DNA from: Alphaproteobacteria bacterium
GTDB lineage: Bacteria; Pseudomonadota; Alphaproteobacteria; RF32; CAG-239
DNA: 57,038 bases
Reading direction: 5' to 3'
NCBI GenBank assembly: GCA_017528205.1
Contig: JAFXPE010000025.1
Location: forward strand, 1 to 57,038
The translations under genes were made by a program, and so were the position numbers. Positions 37,051-46,270 of this stretch are shown in pieces; the first letter of the stretch is position 1; each line of letters begins with the position of its first letter. Under the pieces are notes generated by a model that saw only the letters and a list, made by a program, of their open reading frames with translations, searched no databases and was not told the origin of the DNA.

Positions 37051-37314
37051 ATGAAAAAGATTATTCATTTGTTTCTCGGCTTTCTGTTCGTCGCGTTATT
37101 GGCTATTTTTGCCGTTGCGTTGCTGGGACGAGCGATTCAGGGCAACCCCTACGCTATCGTTCTCAGTATTACCGAATTGACGCTGGTGATTATACCAATA
37201 TTCATCGACGAACGCAAATTGCCGCATTGGGTGAGTAGCTTATGGACAACGTCACTGTGTTTCTGGTTTGTCTGCACAATCATCTGGATTGCACACGAGC
37301 TCGGTTGCATTTGA
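37051..37314 (+). CDS. Small hydrophobic membrane protein (87 aa)
   Basis: The ATG at 37051 gives MKKIIHLFLGF with three hydrophobic spans (about 5-26, 32-48, 60-82). The frame is open for 44 more codons upstream, but those overlap the promoter. No Shine-Dalgarno sequence is seen. A near-perfect promoter and an intrinsic terminator bracket it as a monocistronic gene. No family is recognised. Confidence 0.55.
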   Translation: MKKIIHLFLGFLFVALLAIFAVALLGRAIQGNPYAIVLSITELTLVIIPIFIDERKLPHWVSSLWTTSLCFWFVCTIIWIAHELGCI

Positions 37315-37342
37315 ATCGTTGTTGTAAAAATCACAAACTTTA

Positions 37343-37382
37343 AGGCCCGGTCTGCACTTTGCTCCGAGCCTTTTCGTTTTTT
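37343..37382 (+). terminator. Terminator of the small membrane protein gene
   Basis: AGGC-c-CGG pairs with CCG-a-GCCT around a loop of about 13 nt, followed by TTTTCGTTTTTT. Confidence 0.6.
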
Positions 37383-37462
37383 AAACACGACAACGGCGAA
37401 AAATATTGTCGTTCACAAAATCTTGTGATAGACTTAAGACATAAATTATTACGGAGGTCGGC

Positions 37463-39109
37463 ATGATTTTAGCATTAATGATGTTGCAAAAAATGGAAGA
37501 AGAACGCCGCGAGTTTGATCGCCAAATGCGTGAACTTGAAAATGAAAGAGATGATTTGCGTAATCAAAGAGAAGAAGAAGCAAGACGGCGGAGAAAGGAA
37601 GAGCAAGAAAAAAAGGAGGCTCAAGAAAAAGAACAACGCCGACTGCATGCCGAATATGAACGTCAAAAATATGAAGAACGCAAAAATAAAATCGATAAGC
37701 TGAAAAGTACGCCGCCGAAAGATTTATCCGCAGAAGACTTGTGGTATTTGGTTGAAGAATCCACATATTATCGTTATGGCGACAAAGTTATCGGAATGGC
37801 CGAGGTGTTGTCTAAGGCCTTTGAAAACGGCGCCAATCCGAATGCTCTTTCCAGAAGCGGCAAGCCGCTGCTTAACGAAGTTATCGGTTTTGCAGAAGAT
37901 GAATTGTCGGCAAAAATGATTGATTGCGGTGCGGACTTAAGTTTGACCGACAGCTCCGGCAAAAACGCCCTGATTGTGGCCGCAAGTTTGGGCAAATTGC
38001 CTTTGGTGCAAAAAATTGCCGAGAAATATCCGGAAAGCTTACGCGTTATAGATAGTGGTCATAACCATGCGCTCAACATTGCGGCATTATACGGTAAGGA
38101 CGATTGTGTGGCCTATTTAGCCGATAAGTGCGGCGTTGACACCATTAAAGGTTTGGGATGCTCTCCTTTTGCCGCCGCCGTCGACGGCGTAACGTGTTCG
38201 ATGTATGGCCACGGAAGTTTTGAGCCGGGTGTGTTTAAGGCCATGGAGGTTTTGGTTGAAAAAGGGGCAAAAATAGAAGAAAACAAGGTCTTTGCCGCTT
38301 TGGAAGAATGTATGGGAGTTCGCTCACGGCTGGATTATCAGGGAGAAATTTGCGCCGCCGACAAAACCATCGACACGCTGATTAATTTTATTGAAAAATA
38401 CAATTTGGAACACCCCGAGCCGGAAAAATTGTTGGAAACAGCTTCGCAATATCGCAATATGAACGTGATAAAATACTTGGTAAACAAAGGTGTTGCGCTC
38501 AAAGAAGATGTTTCCGAAAGAGGAATTGACGCCCCGATTGTTCTGGCAATGAAATTTCGTGACAAAGAGCTTTTCAAGCAAATTATGAACACCGATGTCG
38601 AATTAAATATTCTTGACAGTACGGCCGGAAATATTTTCAAGTGGAGTCCGGATTTGGAAACTTCTTGTATTTTATTGCAAAACGGCGCCATTCCGGATTG
38701 TAAATTTTTGCTGCGACAGGCAGAAAAGCCGACCGATTTGGTTACGCCGCTCGGCTCTTCGTTTGAAAAACTGCAAAAACTTTCTTTTAGCGAAAAGCGC
38801 GATTTGTTTGAGCAATCTTATGAAATCTGCAAAAAATATCCGGAGTTGAAAATTCCGGCGCTGAAAAATATGTTGGACATTTATCAGGCAACCGAGAATC
38901 CGGCGGAAAAAAGAGAATTTATGCAAACGCTGACCTCTATTCGCCGGCAGAAAACGCTGAAAGATATTTTGCGTACCGACTTCAAAAGAGCGTTGCAAAT
39001 TTCCAACAATCCGAACGATTATATTGCCAAGCATTTGGGCGAAAGAAACACCCTATTCACCGGCTTGTCGGTTATTTCGCGCAAATCGGGTAAAGATATC
39101 ACCGATTGA
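37463..39109 (+). CDS. Coiled-coil ankyrin-repeat protein (548 aa)
   Basis: The start follows ACGGAGG. Residues 8-80 form a continuous, very charged coiled coil (Glu/Arg/Lys/Gln). Ankyrin repeats span about 100-420, recognisable in NGANPNALSRSGKPLLNEV, CGADLSLTDSSGKNALIVAA, HNHALNIAALYGK and the weaker NMNVIKYLVNKGV. A helical C-terminus of about 130 residues has no assigned domain. No signal peptide or transmembrane segment is seen, so it is cytoplasmic or exported by a dedicated system. Ankyrin proteins are often effectors in host-associated alphaproteobacteria, but nothing local shows secretion. Confidence 0.75.
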   Translation: MILALMMLQKMEEERREFDRQMRELENERDDLRNQREEEARRRRKEEQEKKEAQEKEQRRLHAEYERQKYEERKNKIDKLKSTPPKDLSAEDLWYLVEESTYYRYGDKVIGMAEVLSKAFENGANPNALSRSGKPLLNEVIGFAEDELSAKMIDCGADLSLTDSSGKNALIVAASLGKLPLVQKIAEKYPESLRVIDSGHNHALNIAALYGKDDCVAYLADKCGVDTIKGLGCSPFAAAVDGVTCSMYGHGSFEPGVFKAMEVLVEKGAKIEENKVFAALEECMGVRSRLDYQGEICAADKTIDTLINFIEKYNLEHPEPEKLLETASQYRNMNVIKYLVNKGVALKEDVSERGIDAPIVLAMKFRDKELFKQIMNTDVELNILDSTAGNIFKWSPDLETSCILLQNGAIPDCKFLLRQAEKPTDLVTPLGSSFEKLQKLSFSEKRDLFEQSYEICKKYPELKIPALKNMLDIYQATENPAEKREFMQTLTSIRRQKTLKDILRTDFKRALQISNNPNDYIAKHLGERNTLFTGLSVISRKSGKDITD

Positions 39110-39125
39110 AAAATCGGCTTAAAAG

Positions 39126-40196
39126 CTAATCCATTTCTGCCAAACGTGCGGCCTGATCTTCGGCAATCAGAGCGTCGATGATTTCGCCCAGCGCCTCGCC
39201 GGAAACCACTTCTTCAAGTTTATACAAAGTCAAATTGATGCGGTGATCGGTAACCCGCCCTTGCGGATAGTTATAAGTGCGAATCCGCTCGCTGCGGTCG
39301 CCGCTCCCCACTTGCAACTTGCGCTTTTCCGAATAATTGGCGTCAATTTTGGCCTTTTGCTCGTCATATAATTTGGCGCGCAAGTGGTTCATCGCCTTTT
39401 CTTTGTTTTTAAACTGCGAACGGTCGTCTTGACATTGTACCACCACACCGGTCGGAATGTGCGTAATTCGCACCGCCGACTCCGTACGGTTAACGTGCTG
39501 ACCGCCGGCACCCGAAGCGCGATAAACATCAATTTTCAAATCTGCCGGATTGATGTATAAATCAACTTCCTCAATTTCCGGCAACACCGCCACGGTGGCC
39601 GCCGAAGTATGCACGCGGCCCTGAGATTCGGTTACCGGAACACGTTGCACGCGATGCGCACCGGATTCGAATTTGAGCTTGGCGAACACGTCTTTGCCGG
39701 TAATGCGGGCAGAGGCTTCTTTATAGCCGCCGATGCCGTTTTCATTCGAATCCAAAATCTCAAACTGCCAACCCTGCTTTTGCGCATAGCGTTGATACAT
39801 TTCAAACAACACAGTCGCAAACAAAGCCGCCTCGTCGCCGCCGGTGCCGGCACGCACTTCCAAAATAGCGTTTTTCTCGTCATCACTGTCTTTCGGCAAC
39901 AACATAACTCTGATTTCTTTTTCCAGAATCGGCAATTGCTCTTTGGCTTCATAATACTCGGCCTCAGCCATCTCACGCATTTCTTTATCGAGCGACGCAT
40001 CTTCCATCATCGCCTTGTCGTCAGCCATCATTTGCTGATGATGCTGATATTTATGAATAACCTCAACCACCGGCTCAAGCGTCGATAATTCCTTATTGAG
40101 TTTGACCAAATCGTCGGTGGAAACATCAGAAGCCAAAAGCGCCTGCACTTCTTCGTAGCGATTGACAACATTTGCTAATTTTTCATCTAAATTCAT
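39126..40196 (-). CDS. prfA: Peptide chain release factor 1
   Basis: RF1 releases peptides at UAA and UAG. The 356-aa protein has the GGQ catalytic loop at 231-233 (SGAGGQHVN) and the PxT anticodon-like motif as PVT (187-189), which distinguishes RF1 from RF2 (SPF). It is last in ptsP-rodZ-hisS-prfA and overlaps the hisS stop by 1 nt. prmC, the methylase for the GGQ glutamine that commonly follows prfA, is absent here. Confidence 0.96.
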   Translation of the reverse strand: MNLDEKLANVVNRYEEVQALLASDVSTDDLVKLNKELSTLEPVVEVIHKYQHHQQMMADDKAMMEDASLDKEMREMAEAEYYEAKEQLPILEKEIRVMLLPKDSDDEKNAILEVRAGTGGDEAALFATVLFEMYQRYAQKQGWQFEILDSNENGIGGYKEASARITGKDVFAKLKFESGAHRVQRVPVTESQGRVHTSAATVAVLPEIEEVDLYINPADLKIDVYRASGAGGQHVNRTESAVRITHIPTGVVVQCQDDRSQFKNKEKAMNHLRAKLYDEQKAKIDANYSEKRKLQVGSGDRSERIRTYNYPQGRVTDHRINLTLYKLEEVVSGEALGEIIDALIAEDQAARLAEMD

Positions 40197-41431
40197 TAAC
40201 TTAATTCCTCTGCCAAATCTGCCAAAGCCACAATTTTTTGCTCTCCGCTATCCAAATCTTTTACGGTCACCGACTGGCGAGCCAATTCGTCCGAGCCGAT
40301 AATCACCGCTTTGCAAGCGTTAACTTTATTGGCCTTAATCATGCGTTTTTTCATGTTGCCGCTGTAACTTTGCTCCACCGAAAATCCGGCGCAACGTAAA
40401 TCATAGGCAATTTTGAGCGCGGCGTCGAAAGTATCTTCGCCCACCGGTATTACCGCAATCGGACGCGGCAAAGAAGCATCTTCATCCGAAAGCATAGCCA
40501 AACGTTCCACGCCGCAAGCCCAGCCGATGCCGGCAACGTCGCCGCCGCCCATCTGCCCGACCAAACCGTTATAACGACCGCCGGCCAAAACCGTGCCTTG
40601 AGCCCCCAGCTTGTCGGTTGTCAGCTCGAAAACCGTGTGCGAATAATAGTCCAAACCGCGCACTAAACGATTGTTCACGCGATACTTAATTCCCAGCAAA
40701 TCCAAACCGCGCAACACGTCAGCAAAAAACTTTTGCGACGTTTCGTTTAAGCTGTCGGCATACAGCGGCGCATTTTCTACCACCGCTTTGTCGCATTCTT
40801 CCTTAGAATCCAAAACCCGCAAAGGATTTTTTTCTAAGCGATTTTTGCTGTCTTCCGAAAGTTCGGCATAATGCTGTTTTAAATAAGCCACCAGTTTTTC
40901 ACGATAAGCATCGCGGCTTTCGGCATCGCCGAGCGAATTGATTTCTACCGTTACCTGTCCGCTCAAGCCGAGCTTTTCCAAAAATTCATACGCCATGGCA
41001 ATAACTTCGATATCCGCTTGCGGAGTTTCCACTCCCAGCAACTCCACACCGAATTGCGTAAACTGGCGCTGACGTCCCTTTTGCGGACGTTCATAGCGAA
41101 ACATCGGTCCGGTATAATAAAACTTTACCGGCAAATTTTGTTGCATACCGTTAGAAACAAACGCGCGCACCACGCCGGCCGTACCTTCCGGCCGCAAAGT
41201 CAGGCTTTCGCCGCCCTTATCGTTGAAGCAATACATTTCTTTGGTGACAATATCCGAGGTGTCGCCCAAATTGCGGGCAAAAACTTCCGTAAACTCGAAA
41301 ATCGGCGTTTCAATTTCTTCAAAGCCGTATTTTTCCACCACCGATGAGCCGACGCTCACCACTTTTTTCATTTTTCTTTTTGCCGCACCGTATAAGTCGT
41401 AGGTGCCGCGCACGCATTGTACTTTTTCCAT
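40196..41431 (-). CDS. hisS: Histidyl-tRNA synthetase
   Basis: This class II synthetase charges tRNA-His. The 411-aa protein shows motif 2 ([12 protein letters not shown]), the [10 protein letters not shown] segment, the histidine loop [15 protein letters not shown] and motif 3 ([11 protein letters not shown]), with the anticodon-binding domain at about 325-411. It is 8 bp after rodZ and translationally coupled to prfA. Confidence 0.96.
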   Translation of the reverse strand: MEKVQCVRGTYDLYGAAKRKMKKVVSVGSSVVEKYGFEEIETPIFEFTEVFARNLGDTSDIVTKEMYCFNDKGGESLTLRPEGTAGVVRAFVSNGMQQNLPVKFYYTGPMFRYERPQKGRQRQFTQFGVELLGVETPQADIEVIAMAYEFLEKLGLSGQVTVEINSLGDAESRDAYREKLVAYLKQHYAELSEDSKNRLEKNPLRVLDSKEECDKAVVENAPLYADSLNETSQKFFADVLRGLDLLGIKYRVNNRLVRGLDYYSHTVFELTTDKLGAQGTVLAGGRYNGLVGQMGGGDVAGIGWACGVERLAMLSDEDASLPRPIAVIPVGEDTFDAALKIAYDLRCAGFSVEQSYSGNMKKRMIKANKVNACKAVIIGSDELARQSVTVKDLDSGEQKIVALADLAEELS

Positions 41432-41439
41432 AAAATCAC

Positions 41440-42372
41440 CTAATTTTGCTTTTGCAGAAATTCATCTAAACTGACTTTTGTTCGCTTCATTACCGAAACC
41501 ACCTTAATCGGCTTGCCGTCCAAATAAAACGAAACATTACGCGGGCGTCCGACCGTGATTTTCATGCCGGTTTCGTTAGGGATTTCGTATTCGTATCCCT
41601 TATTGTAAATATCGCCCCGAATTAAAACGTTGTCGCCTTGCTTTAATTCAATCCACGACGGTCCGCTGACCACCAGTTTCATCCGCGGAGCTTCGATAAC
41701 CGCGGCCTGCTCATCAGACTTGGCTTCAGCATTTTCCGAATCGTCGGTGTTTTTTGCGGCGCTGTCTTCGGTCGTTTCCGCCGCATTTTCCGCACTTTGT
41801 TCAGCAGCTTCGGCAGAAGTTTCGCTCTCCTCGCCGTCTGTTGTTTCATCTTGCGTCACGCCGTCTTTTTCATCTTCGGCTCTGATTTCGGCACGGGACA
41901 CTTCATCGACGTCATCTTCCACAATAACCGGCTCAGGCACAAAGCTCGTGCTGTCATCGCGATATTCTTCCACCGGTTCGCTCATCGGCAACACCGACCA
42001 AGCAATAAACAAAGCCGCCAAGCCGCAAAGCCCGAAAAAGACATGTTTAAAGTGTGGAGTCGAAGTTTCTACATTGCCGGTTTCTTCGCTTTGATGATCT
42101 TCGCTCTTGGCCAAAAATGACTGGCGATAAGAAGCGACAACCCGGTCGCTGTTCAAGCCCAGATAATTGGCATACGAGCGAATAAAGCCGATTCCGTAAG
42201 GCAACGGCGGAATGTTGGTATAATCCATATTTTCAATAGCGTTGATATAAGTTTTGCGAATGCACAACTCATCGGCCACATCAGCCACCGTTTTGCCTTT
42301 TTTCAAACGCGCATTGCGTAAAATCGTGCCAACGGTTTGTGTTTCTTCCTGTTGATTTACTTCTTCTTCCAC
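41440..42372 (-). CDS. rodZ: RodZ-like cell-shape protein (HTH plus DUF4115)
   Basis: Residues 12-85 form an Xre-like helix-turn-helix (VGTILRNARLKKGKTVADVA ... YGIGFIRSYANYLGL). One transmembrane span lies at about 110-126 (FFGLCGLAALFIAW). An acidic Glu/Asp/Ser/Ala-rich linker follows (about 130-225), then a C-terminal DUF4115 beta-domain (about 228-310) containing SWIELKQGDNVLIRGD. RodZ links MreB to the elongation machinery. No mreB is in the window. It sits between ptsP and hisS. Confidence 0.88.
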   Translation of the reverse strand: MEEEVNQQEETQTVGTILRNARLKKGKTVADVADELCIRKTYINAIENMDYTNIPPLPYGIGFIRSYANYLGLNSDRVVASYRQSFLAKSEDHQSEETGNVETSTPHFKHVFFGLCGLAALFIAWSVLPMSEPVEEYRDDSTSFVPEPVIVEDDVDEVSRAEIRAEDEKDGVTQDETTDGEESETSAEAAEQSAENAAETTEDSAAKNTDDSENAEAKSDEQAAVIEAPRMKLVVSGPSWIELKQGDNVLIRGDIYNKGYEYEIPNETGMKITVGRPRNVSFYLDGKPIKVVSVMKRTKVSLDEFLQKQN

Positions 42373-42408
42373 TTTAATTCTCCTGTTTTGCGGCTTATAA
42401 CATAAAAA

Positions 42409-44628
42409 TTAATCAATTGCAATAGTGTGATCATAAGCATACGCCATTAATTGCGGACGAATGCTCGTTTTCGGTGATTTCAGCAGGGTTTTGACGTAAT
42501 CCTCAACATCTTCCACCTTCATGGAGCGAATCATTTTTTTGATGGCGGCGTATTGCGCACCCGATACCGACAAGTTGCGATATCCCAACCCGATTAGGGC
42601 CATTGCTTCCAACGGATTGCTCGACATTTCGCCGCAAACCGAACAATGAACTTTATATTGCGATGACTTATCGACTATCTTTTTCATCAGTTTCAAAAAC
42701 GGCGCTGACAGAACGTCGTAGCGATTGGTCAGCCGCGGATTGCTTCGGTCGCAGGCAAACACAAACTGATACAGGTCATTGGTGCCGACCGAAACAAAAT
42801 CCACCTCTTGCAAAAGCTCGTCAAGCTGGAACAAAATAGACGGCACCTCAATCATTATGCCTACTTTCACATCGCGTGCCGTCGGTTTTTGCCGCTGTTT
42901 TTCATGTTCGTATTCCAGCATCAAAGTTTCTTTGGCCTCCAAAAATTCTTGCAAAGACGACACCATTGGAAACATAACGTGCAGCTCTTTTCCGGCCGCC
43001 GCGCGCAACATGGCTCTTATTTGCTGACGAAGTAAAGCGCGCCGGTCCAAAGTAATGCGAATCGAGCGCCAGCCAAGCGCCGGATTTTCTTCCTTCATCT
43101 CGCCCCAATACGGCAAAAACTTGTCGGAACCCACGTCTAAACAGCGGAAAATGATTTTTTTGCTGCCCATAATATCAAACAGCTTTTTATATTGCCGCAC
43201 CTGACTTTCAACATCCGGCATTTTATCCGACGACATAAAAGTTATTTCGGTACGATACAGGCCAATGCCGTCGCAATTGGTCGGCTTGATGTATTCATAA
43301 TCCAAATCCAACCCGTAATTCATCGCCAAATTGATGCGCACATTGTCCAAGGTTACGGTCGGCGCTTTTTTGAGCTTTTCAAGCTCGGCAAATACTTTGT
43401 GCAAACGCACCGATTTCTTTTGATATTCGGCAATCAGTTTTTCGGAAGGGTGAGTATGCACAACCGCATCGACACCGTCTACGGCAATGGTTTCACCGAC
43501 TTTGATTTCTTTCAAAATACCGTGAATTTTGGCCACCACAGGAATATTAAGAGCCTTGGCTACAATCACCACATGCATGGTCGGCGTGCAATCTTCGATT
43601 ATCAAACCGCGGATATTTTCGTATTTATAATCCATTAAATCCGACGGTCCCATAGTTTGGGCAATAATTACAATATCGTCGTCCGATGACACTCCCGCTA
43701 TCTCGTCGTTGTCGCCGGAAATAAACGCCCGCAGGCGGTCGGAAACATCGCGCAAATCGTACAAACGCTCTTTCAAATAAGCATCGTTGGTGGCGGAAAG
43801 TTTGTTCCACATATCTTCATAAACGTGCTCCACCGCTGCCTCGGCCGTATAACCTTTTTCAATATCGGCATTGATTTTTTTATACCACCCTTTATCCGAG
43901 GCAAACATTCGATAGGTTTCCATTATTTCGGTGGTGTTACCGATGTAGTTTCCGGCCTGCTCGATTTTGGCGTCAAAATAGGCAATCATACGTTGCCGCC
44001 CTTCTTCCAACTTTGATTTTTCCAAATCGATATTGTCGGCAAAAATATTTACCAGCTCGCGATGCCGATGATGCAACACCGCTTTGCCGACGCCGTATCC
44101 CTTGTTTAAGCTTGAACCGTGCAAAACTTCTCGCACCACAATACCTTTTTCTCTGATCATTTGATTGCGGTGTTCGATAAATTCTTCGTTGGAAAATAAA
44201 TCCGGCAAAGCCAACGCTAAAGTTTCGGCCTTTTCCGCCTCAGCTTCGGAAAAAGCGTCATTGCCTTTTTTCAGCAGCACCAAAGCACCGATAACCACAC
44301 TTAAACGCGTGACCGGAATACTTAAAACGGTAACGTTTTGCGCCTCGTCAGTTTCGGCCGTAACTCTTTTGCTGGCGGCACTGCGCCCGATGCAATCTTC
44401 ATTATAGCGAATATTCGATTTATAATTTTCGGCCTGCCATTCTCCAATCAATTCCAAATAGTTTTCATCGGCGGTAACATAAAGCAAAGCCGACTTTGAG
44501 GCAGTTAATTCCACAAAAGCCTTGAGTATTTTTTTGAGTTTTTCCGGCATTGTTTTTTGCTTGAGCAATTCAGAGCTGATAAGGCGCTGAACCGCCAATG
44601 CTTCACTAACCGCCGTAGAAGTCTGCAT
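42409..44628 (-). CDS. ptsP: PEP-protein phosphotransferase EI-Ntr (PtsP)
   Basis: The 739-aa protein has an N-terminal GAF domain (about 25-145), the EI N-terminal and swivelling domains with the phosphorylated His at H352 (TPTMHVVIVAKAL), and the PEP-binding barrel (GIGLYRTEITFM; SVGTNDLYQFVFACDRSNP; active Cys in CSVCGEMSS). It starts the nitrogen phosphotransfer relay to NPr and EIIA-Ntr. The His motif normally reads G-x-T/N-S-H-A-A-I; here it is altered but the His is kept. The start follows TGAGGAAAA. NPr and EIIA-Ntr genes are not in the window. Confidence 0.93.
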   Translation of the reverse strand: MQTSTAVSEALAVQRLISSELLKQKTMPEKLKKILKAFVELTASKSALLYVTADENYLELIGEWQAENYKSNIRYNEDCIGRSAASKRVTAETDEAQNVTVLSIPVTRLSVVIGALVLLKKGNDAFSEAEAEKAETLALALPDLFSNEEFIEHRNQMIREKGIVVREVLHGSSLNKGYGVGKAVLHHRHRELVNIFADNIDLEKSKLEEGRQRMIAYFDAKIEQAGNYIGNTTEIMETYRMFASDKGWYKKINADIEKGYTAEAAVEHVYEDMWNKLSATNDAYLKERLYDLRDVSDRLRAFISGDNDEIAGVSSDDDIVIIAQTMGPSDLMDYKYENIRGLIIEDCTPTMHVVIVAKALNIPVVAKIHGILKEIKVGETIAVDGVDAVVHTHPSEKLIAEYQKKSVRLHKVFAELEKLKKAPTVTLDNVRINLAMNYGLDLDYEYIKPTNCDGIGLYRTEITFMSSDKMPDVESQVRQYKKLFDIMGSKKIIFRCLDVGSDKFLPYWGEMKEENPALGWRSIRITLDRRALLRQQIRAMLRAAAGKELHVMFPMVSSLQEFLEAKETLMLEYEHEKQRQKPTARDVKVGIMIEVPSILFQLDELLQEVDFVSVGTNDLYQFVFACDRSNPRLTNRYDVLSAPFLKLMKKIVDKSSQYKVHCSVCGEMSSNPLEAMALIGLGYRNLSVSGAQYAAIKKMIRSMKVEDVEDYVKTLLKSPKTSIRPQLMAYAYDHTIAID

Positions 44629-44650
44629 CAGATTTTCCTCAAATTTATTG

Positions 44651-44678
44651 TTGCAACATTGTTCTTATTGTTTATACT
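44651..44678 (+). promoter_or_regulatory. Promoter of the cupin gene with overlapping palindrome
   Basis: TTGCAA (44651-44656), a 16-bp spacer, then TATACT (44673-44678). A perfect 10-bp palindrome, TGTTGCAACA (44649-44658), covers the -35 element and could be an operator. Confidence 0.55.
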
Positions 44679-44716
44679 ATTTTTTATGTTATGTAAACTA
44701 AAAAAAGGGGATAAAA

Positions 44717-45082
44717 ATGAGCAACACTTATGCACGCGGACAACACGACACACGCCCGTGGGGAACTTGGGAAGTAATTGATTGCGGCGAAGGATTTTGC
44801 GTTAAGCGGATAGTCGTTAATTCCGGCGGTATTTTATCGCTGCAACTGCACCATTATCGCGCCGAACATTGGATTATGGTAAAAGGCGTTGCAACCGTAA
44901 CTTTGGGCGAAATGCAGATGCCGAAAAAAGCCGGAGAATCGGTTTATATTCCGACAGAAACCAAACACCGTATTCAAAATGACGCCGCGGAACCGCTGGA
45001 ATTTATCGAAGTGCAAATCGGCCAAAACCTTGATGAGAACGATATTGTGCGCTTTGAAGATAAATACGGTCGGGCACAATAA
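44717..45082 (+). CDS. Stand-alone mannose-6-phosphate isomerase-type cupin (121 aa)
   Basis: The sequence matches the C-terminal cupin of type II phosphomannose isomerase/GDP-mannose pyrophosphorylase. It has RPWGTWEVID, GGILSLQLHHYRAEHWIMVKG with the metal-binding HH-x3-E-x-W pattern, YIPTETKHRIQN with a further His, and a closing FIEVQIG. Such lone domains isomerise mannose-6-phosphate or related sugars for nucleotide-sugar synthesis. An AAAAGGGG site precedes the start. The pyrophosphorylase half is not nearby. Confidence 0.85.
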   Translation: MSNTYARGQHDTRPWGTWEVIDCGEGFCVKRIVVNSGGILSLQLHHYRAEHWIMVKGVATVTLGEMQMPKKAGESVYIPTETKHRIQNDAAEPLEFIEVQIGQNLDENDIVRFEDKYGRAQ

Positions 45083-45182
45083 ACTTTTTATCTGTGCATA
45101 ACTTTCTGCATAACTTAAGAATCAACTTGAACTTTTTTAAAGGTTAATGAATCCTTAATCAGCATTGAGAAAGGGTTTAGTT

Positions 45183-45599
45183 ATGTCTGATTCGGACAAT
45201 TATGATTTCAGCGTTATTCAAACCGGAGACATTATGGTTTCCGCCTATCCGGAACAACTGGATTATGACGACGAGCGGCGCGAGCTGTGGGCCTATTGTC
45301 TGCGGATTGAAAATAATTCGAATCAGCGCATTCGCCTTTTGCGCCGCGATTTTTGCATTACCGACAGTTTCGGGCAAAATCATTATGATTTGAGCGAAGG
45401 ATTTAACGGCGAACTGCCGGATTTGGAACCGGGAGAATGTTTTGAATTTGAAGATACTACCGTTATTGACGGCAAGGCCGCCGTTATTTACGGCTGTTGC
45501 CACGCGCGCAAAGCCGACGGAACGTTGTTTGAAATTGATATTCCGCTGATGCAACTAAGCAACGCGAATCCGCGCTTAAGCAAAGTATCGCTGCATTAA
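45183..45599 (+). CDS. apaG: ApaG-family (DUF525) protein
   Basis: The 138-aa product has the ApaG beta-sandwich pattern: YCLRIENNSNQRIRLLRRDF, ITDSFG, a P-D-L-x-P-G-E-x-F segment and FEIDIPLMQL near the end. The usual R-x-W of the second strand reads R-D-F and the G-x-G-V-V-G loop is degenerate, so it is a divergent member. ATG at 45183 is preferred over an in-frame TTG 18 bp upstream because GAAAGGG precedes it. ApaG binds Co2+/Mg2+; its role is not settled. Confidence 0.8.
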   Translation: MSDSDNYDFSVIQTGDIMVSAYPEQLDYDDERRELWAYCLRIENNSNQRIRLLRRDFCITDSFGQNHYDLSEGFNGELPDLEPGECFEFEDTTVIDGKAAVIYGCCHARKADGTLFEIDIPLMQLSNANPRLSKVSLH

Positions 45600-46208
45600 T
45601 CAGTAATTAGTGATGGTTTGGTTATCTTTGACATACATGTTCAAAGACTGATTGATGTTCTTTTCCATATTTTCATCAAACACTTTGAAAAGCTTGATAA
45701 CCATTTCATTCCAATGTTGTTCTTTATCTTCGATGCCCGTATCCACGGCCATGGTCAAGTCGCGCCAAACGCCGACTTCGGTGGCGGCGGAAGTTTGTTT
45801 TTCAACAACGCGCAACAATACCTTGAGATTGGCGTGATATTTGAGGCGGTCTTTCATTAAGAGCTGTCCGGATTTTTCTTCCGTTTCGGTTACCGAAGCG
45901 TCTTGAATGATAAACTCGGCCACCCGATCAGACGAAAAATCAGCGGCCTCCAAACGCTCTTTAGCCCAAGTTTTGGCTGTTTTCTCGATAGATACCGGCA
46001 ATAAGTGCTCCACATTCGGACGAGTGAAAGACGGGGTAAATTCAGACTTTATTTCCACCGTTTTTACCGTTAACGGAATCGGCGCCTTGTTATCAAAATG
46101 CAAATCGCTGAAACGCTCCGGCATTGCCGTATTGTTGTTCATGGTCGTGCAAGCGTTCAAAACCAAGGCAAGCGCGCCTAAACCCAACATCTTAAACCAT
46201 TTTCTCAT
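45600..46208 (-). CDS. Hypothetical lipoprotein (202 aa)
   Basis: From the ATG at 46208, residues 1-20 form a lipoprotein signal with lipobox V-L-N-A-C (Cys20), followed by TTMNNN. The frame is open for 16 codons upstream, but only this start gives a clean signal. The mature protein is mixed alpha/beta with a C-terminal amphipathic region. No family is recognised. It is single and convergent with apaG, sharing the boundary at 45599/45600. Confidence 0.7.
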   Translation of the reverse strand: MRKWFKMLGLGALALVLNACTTMNNNTAMPERFSDLHFDNKAPIPLTVKTVEIKSEFTPSFTRPNVEHLLPVSIEKTAKTWAKERLEAADFSSDRVAEFIIQDASVTETEEKSGQLLMKDRLKYHANLKVLLRVVEKQTSAATEVGVWRDLTMAVDTGIEDKEQHWNEMVIKLFKVFDENMEKNINQSLNMYVKDNQTITNY

Positions 46209-46270
46209 CGTTTTTATCCCAAAAATTGAACATATTTTGTTCAGAATATAGGGCAAAGTTTAAGATATGC

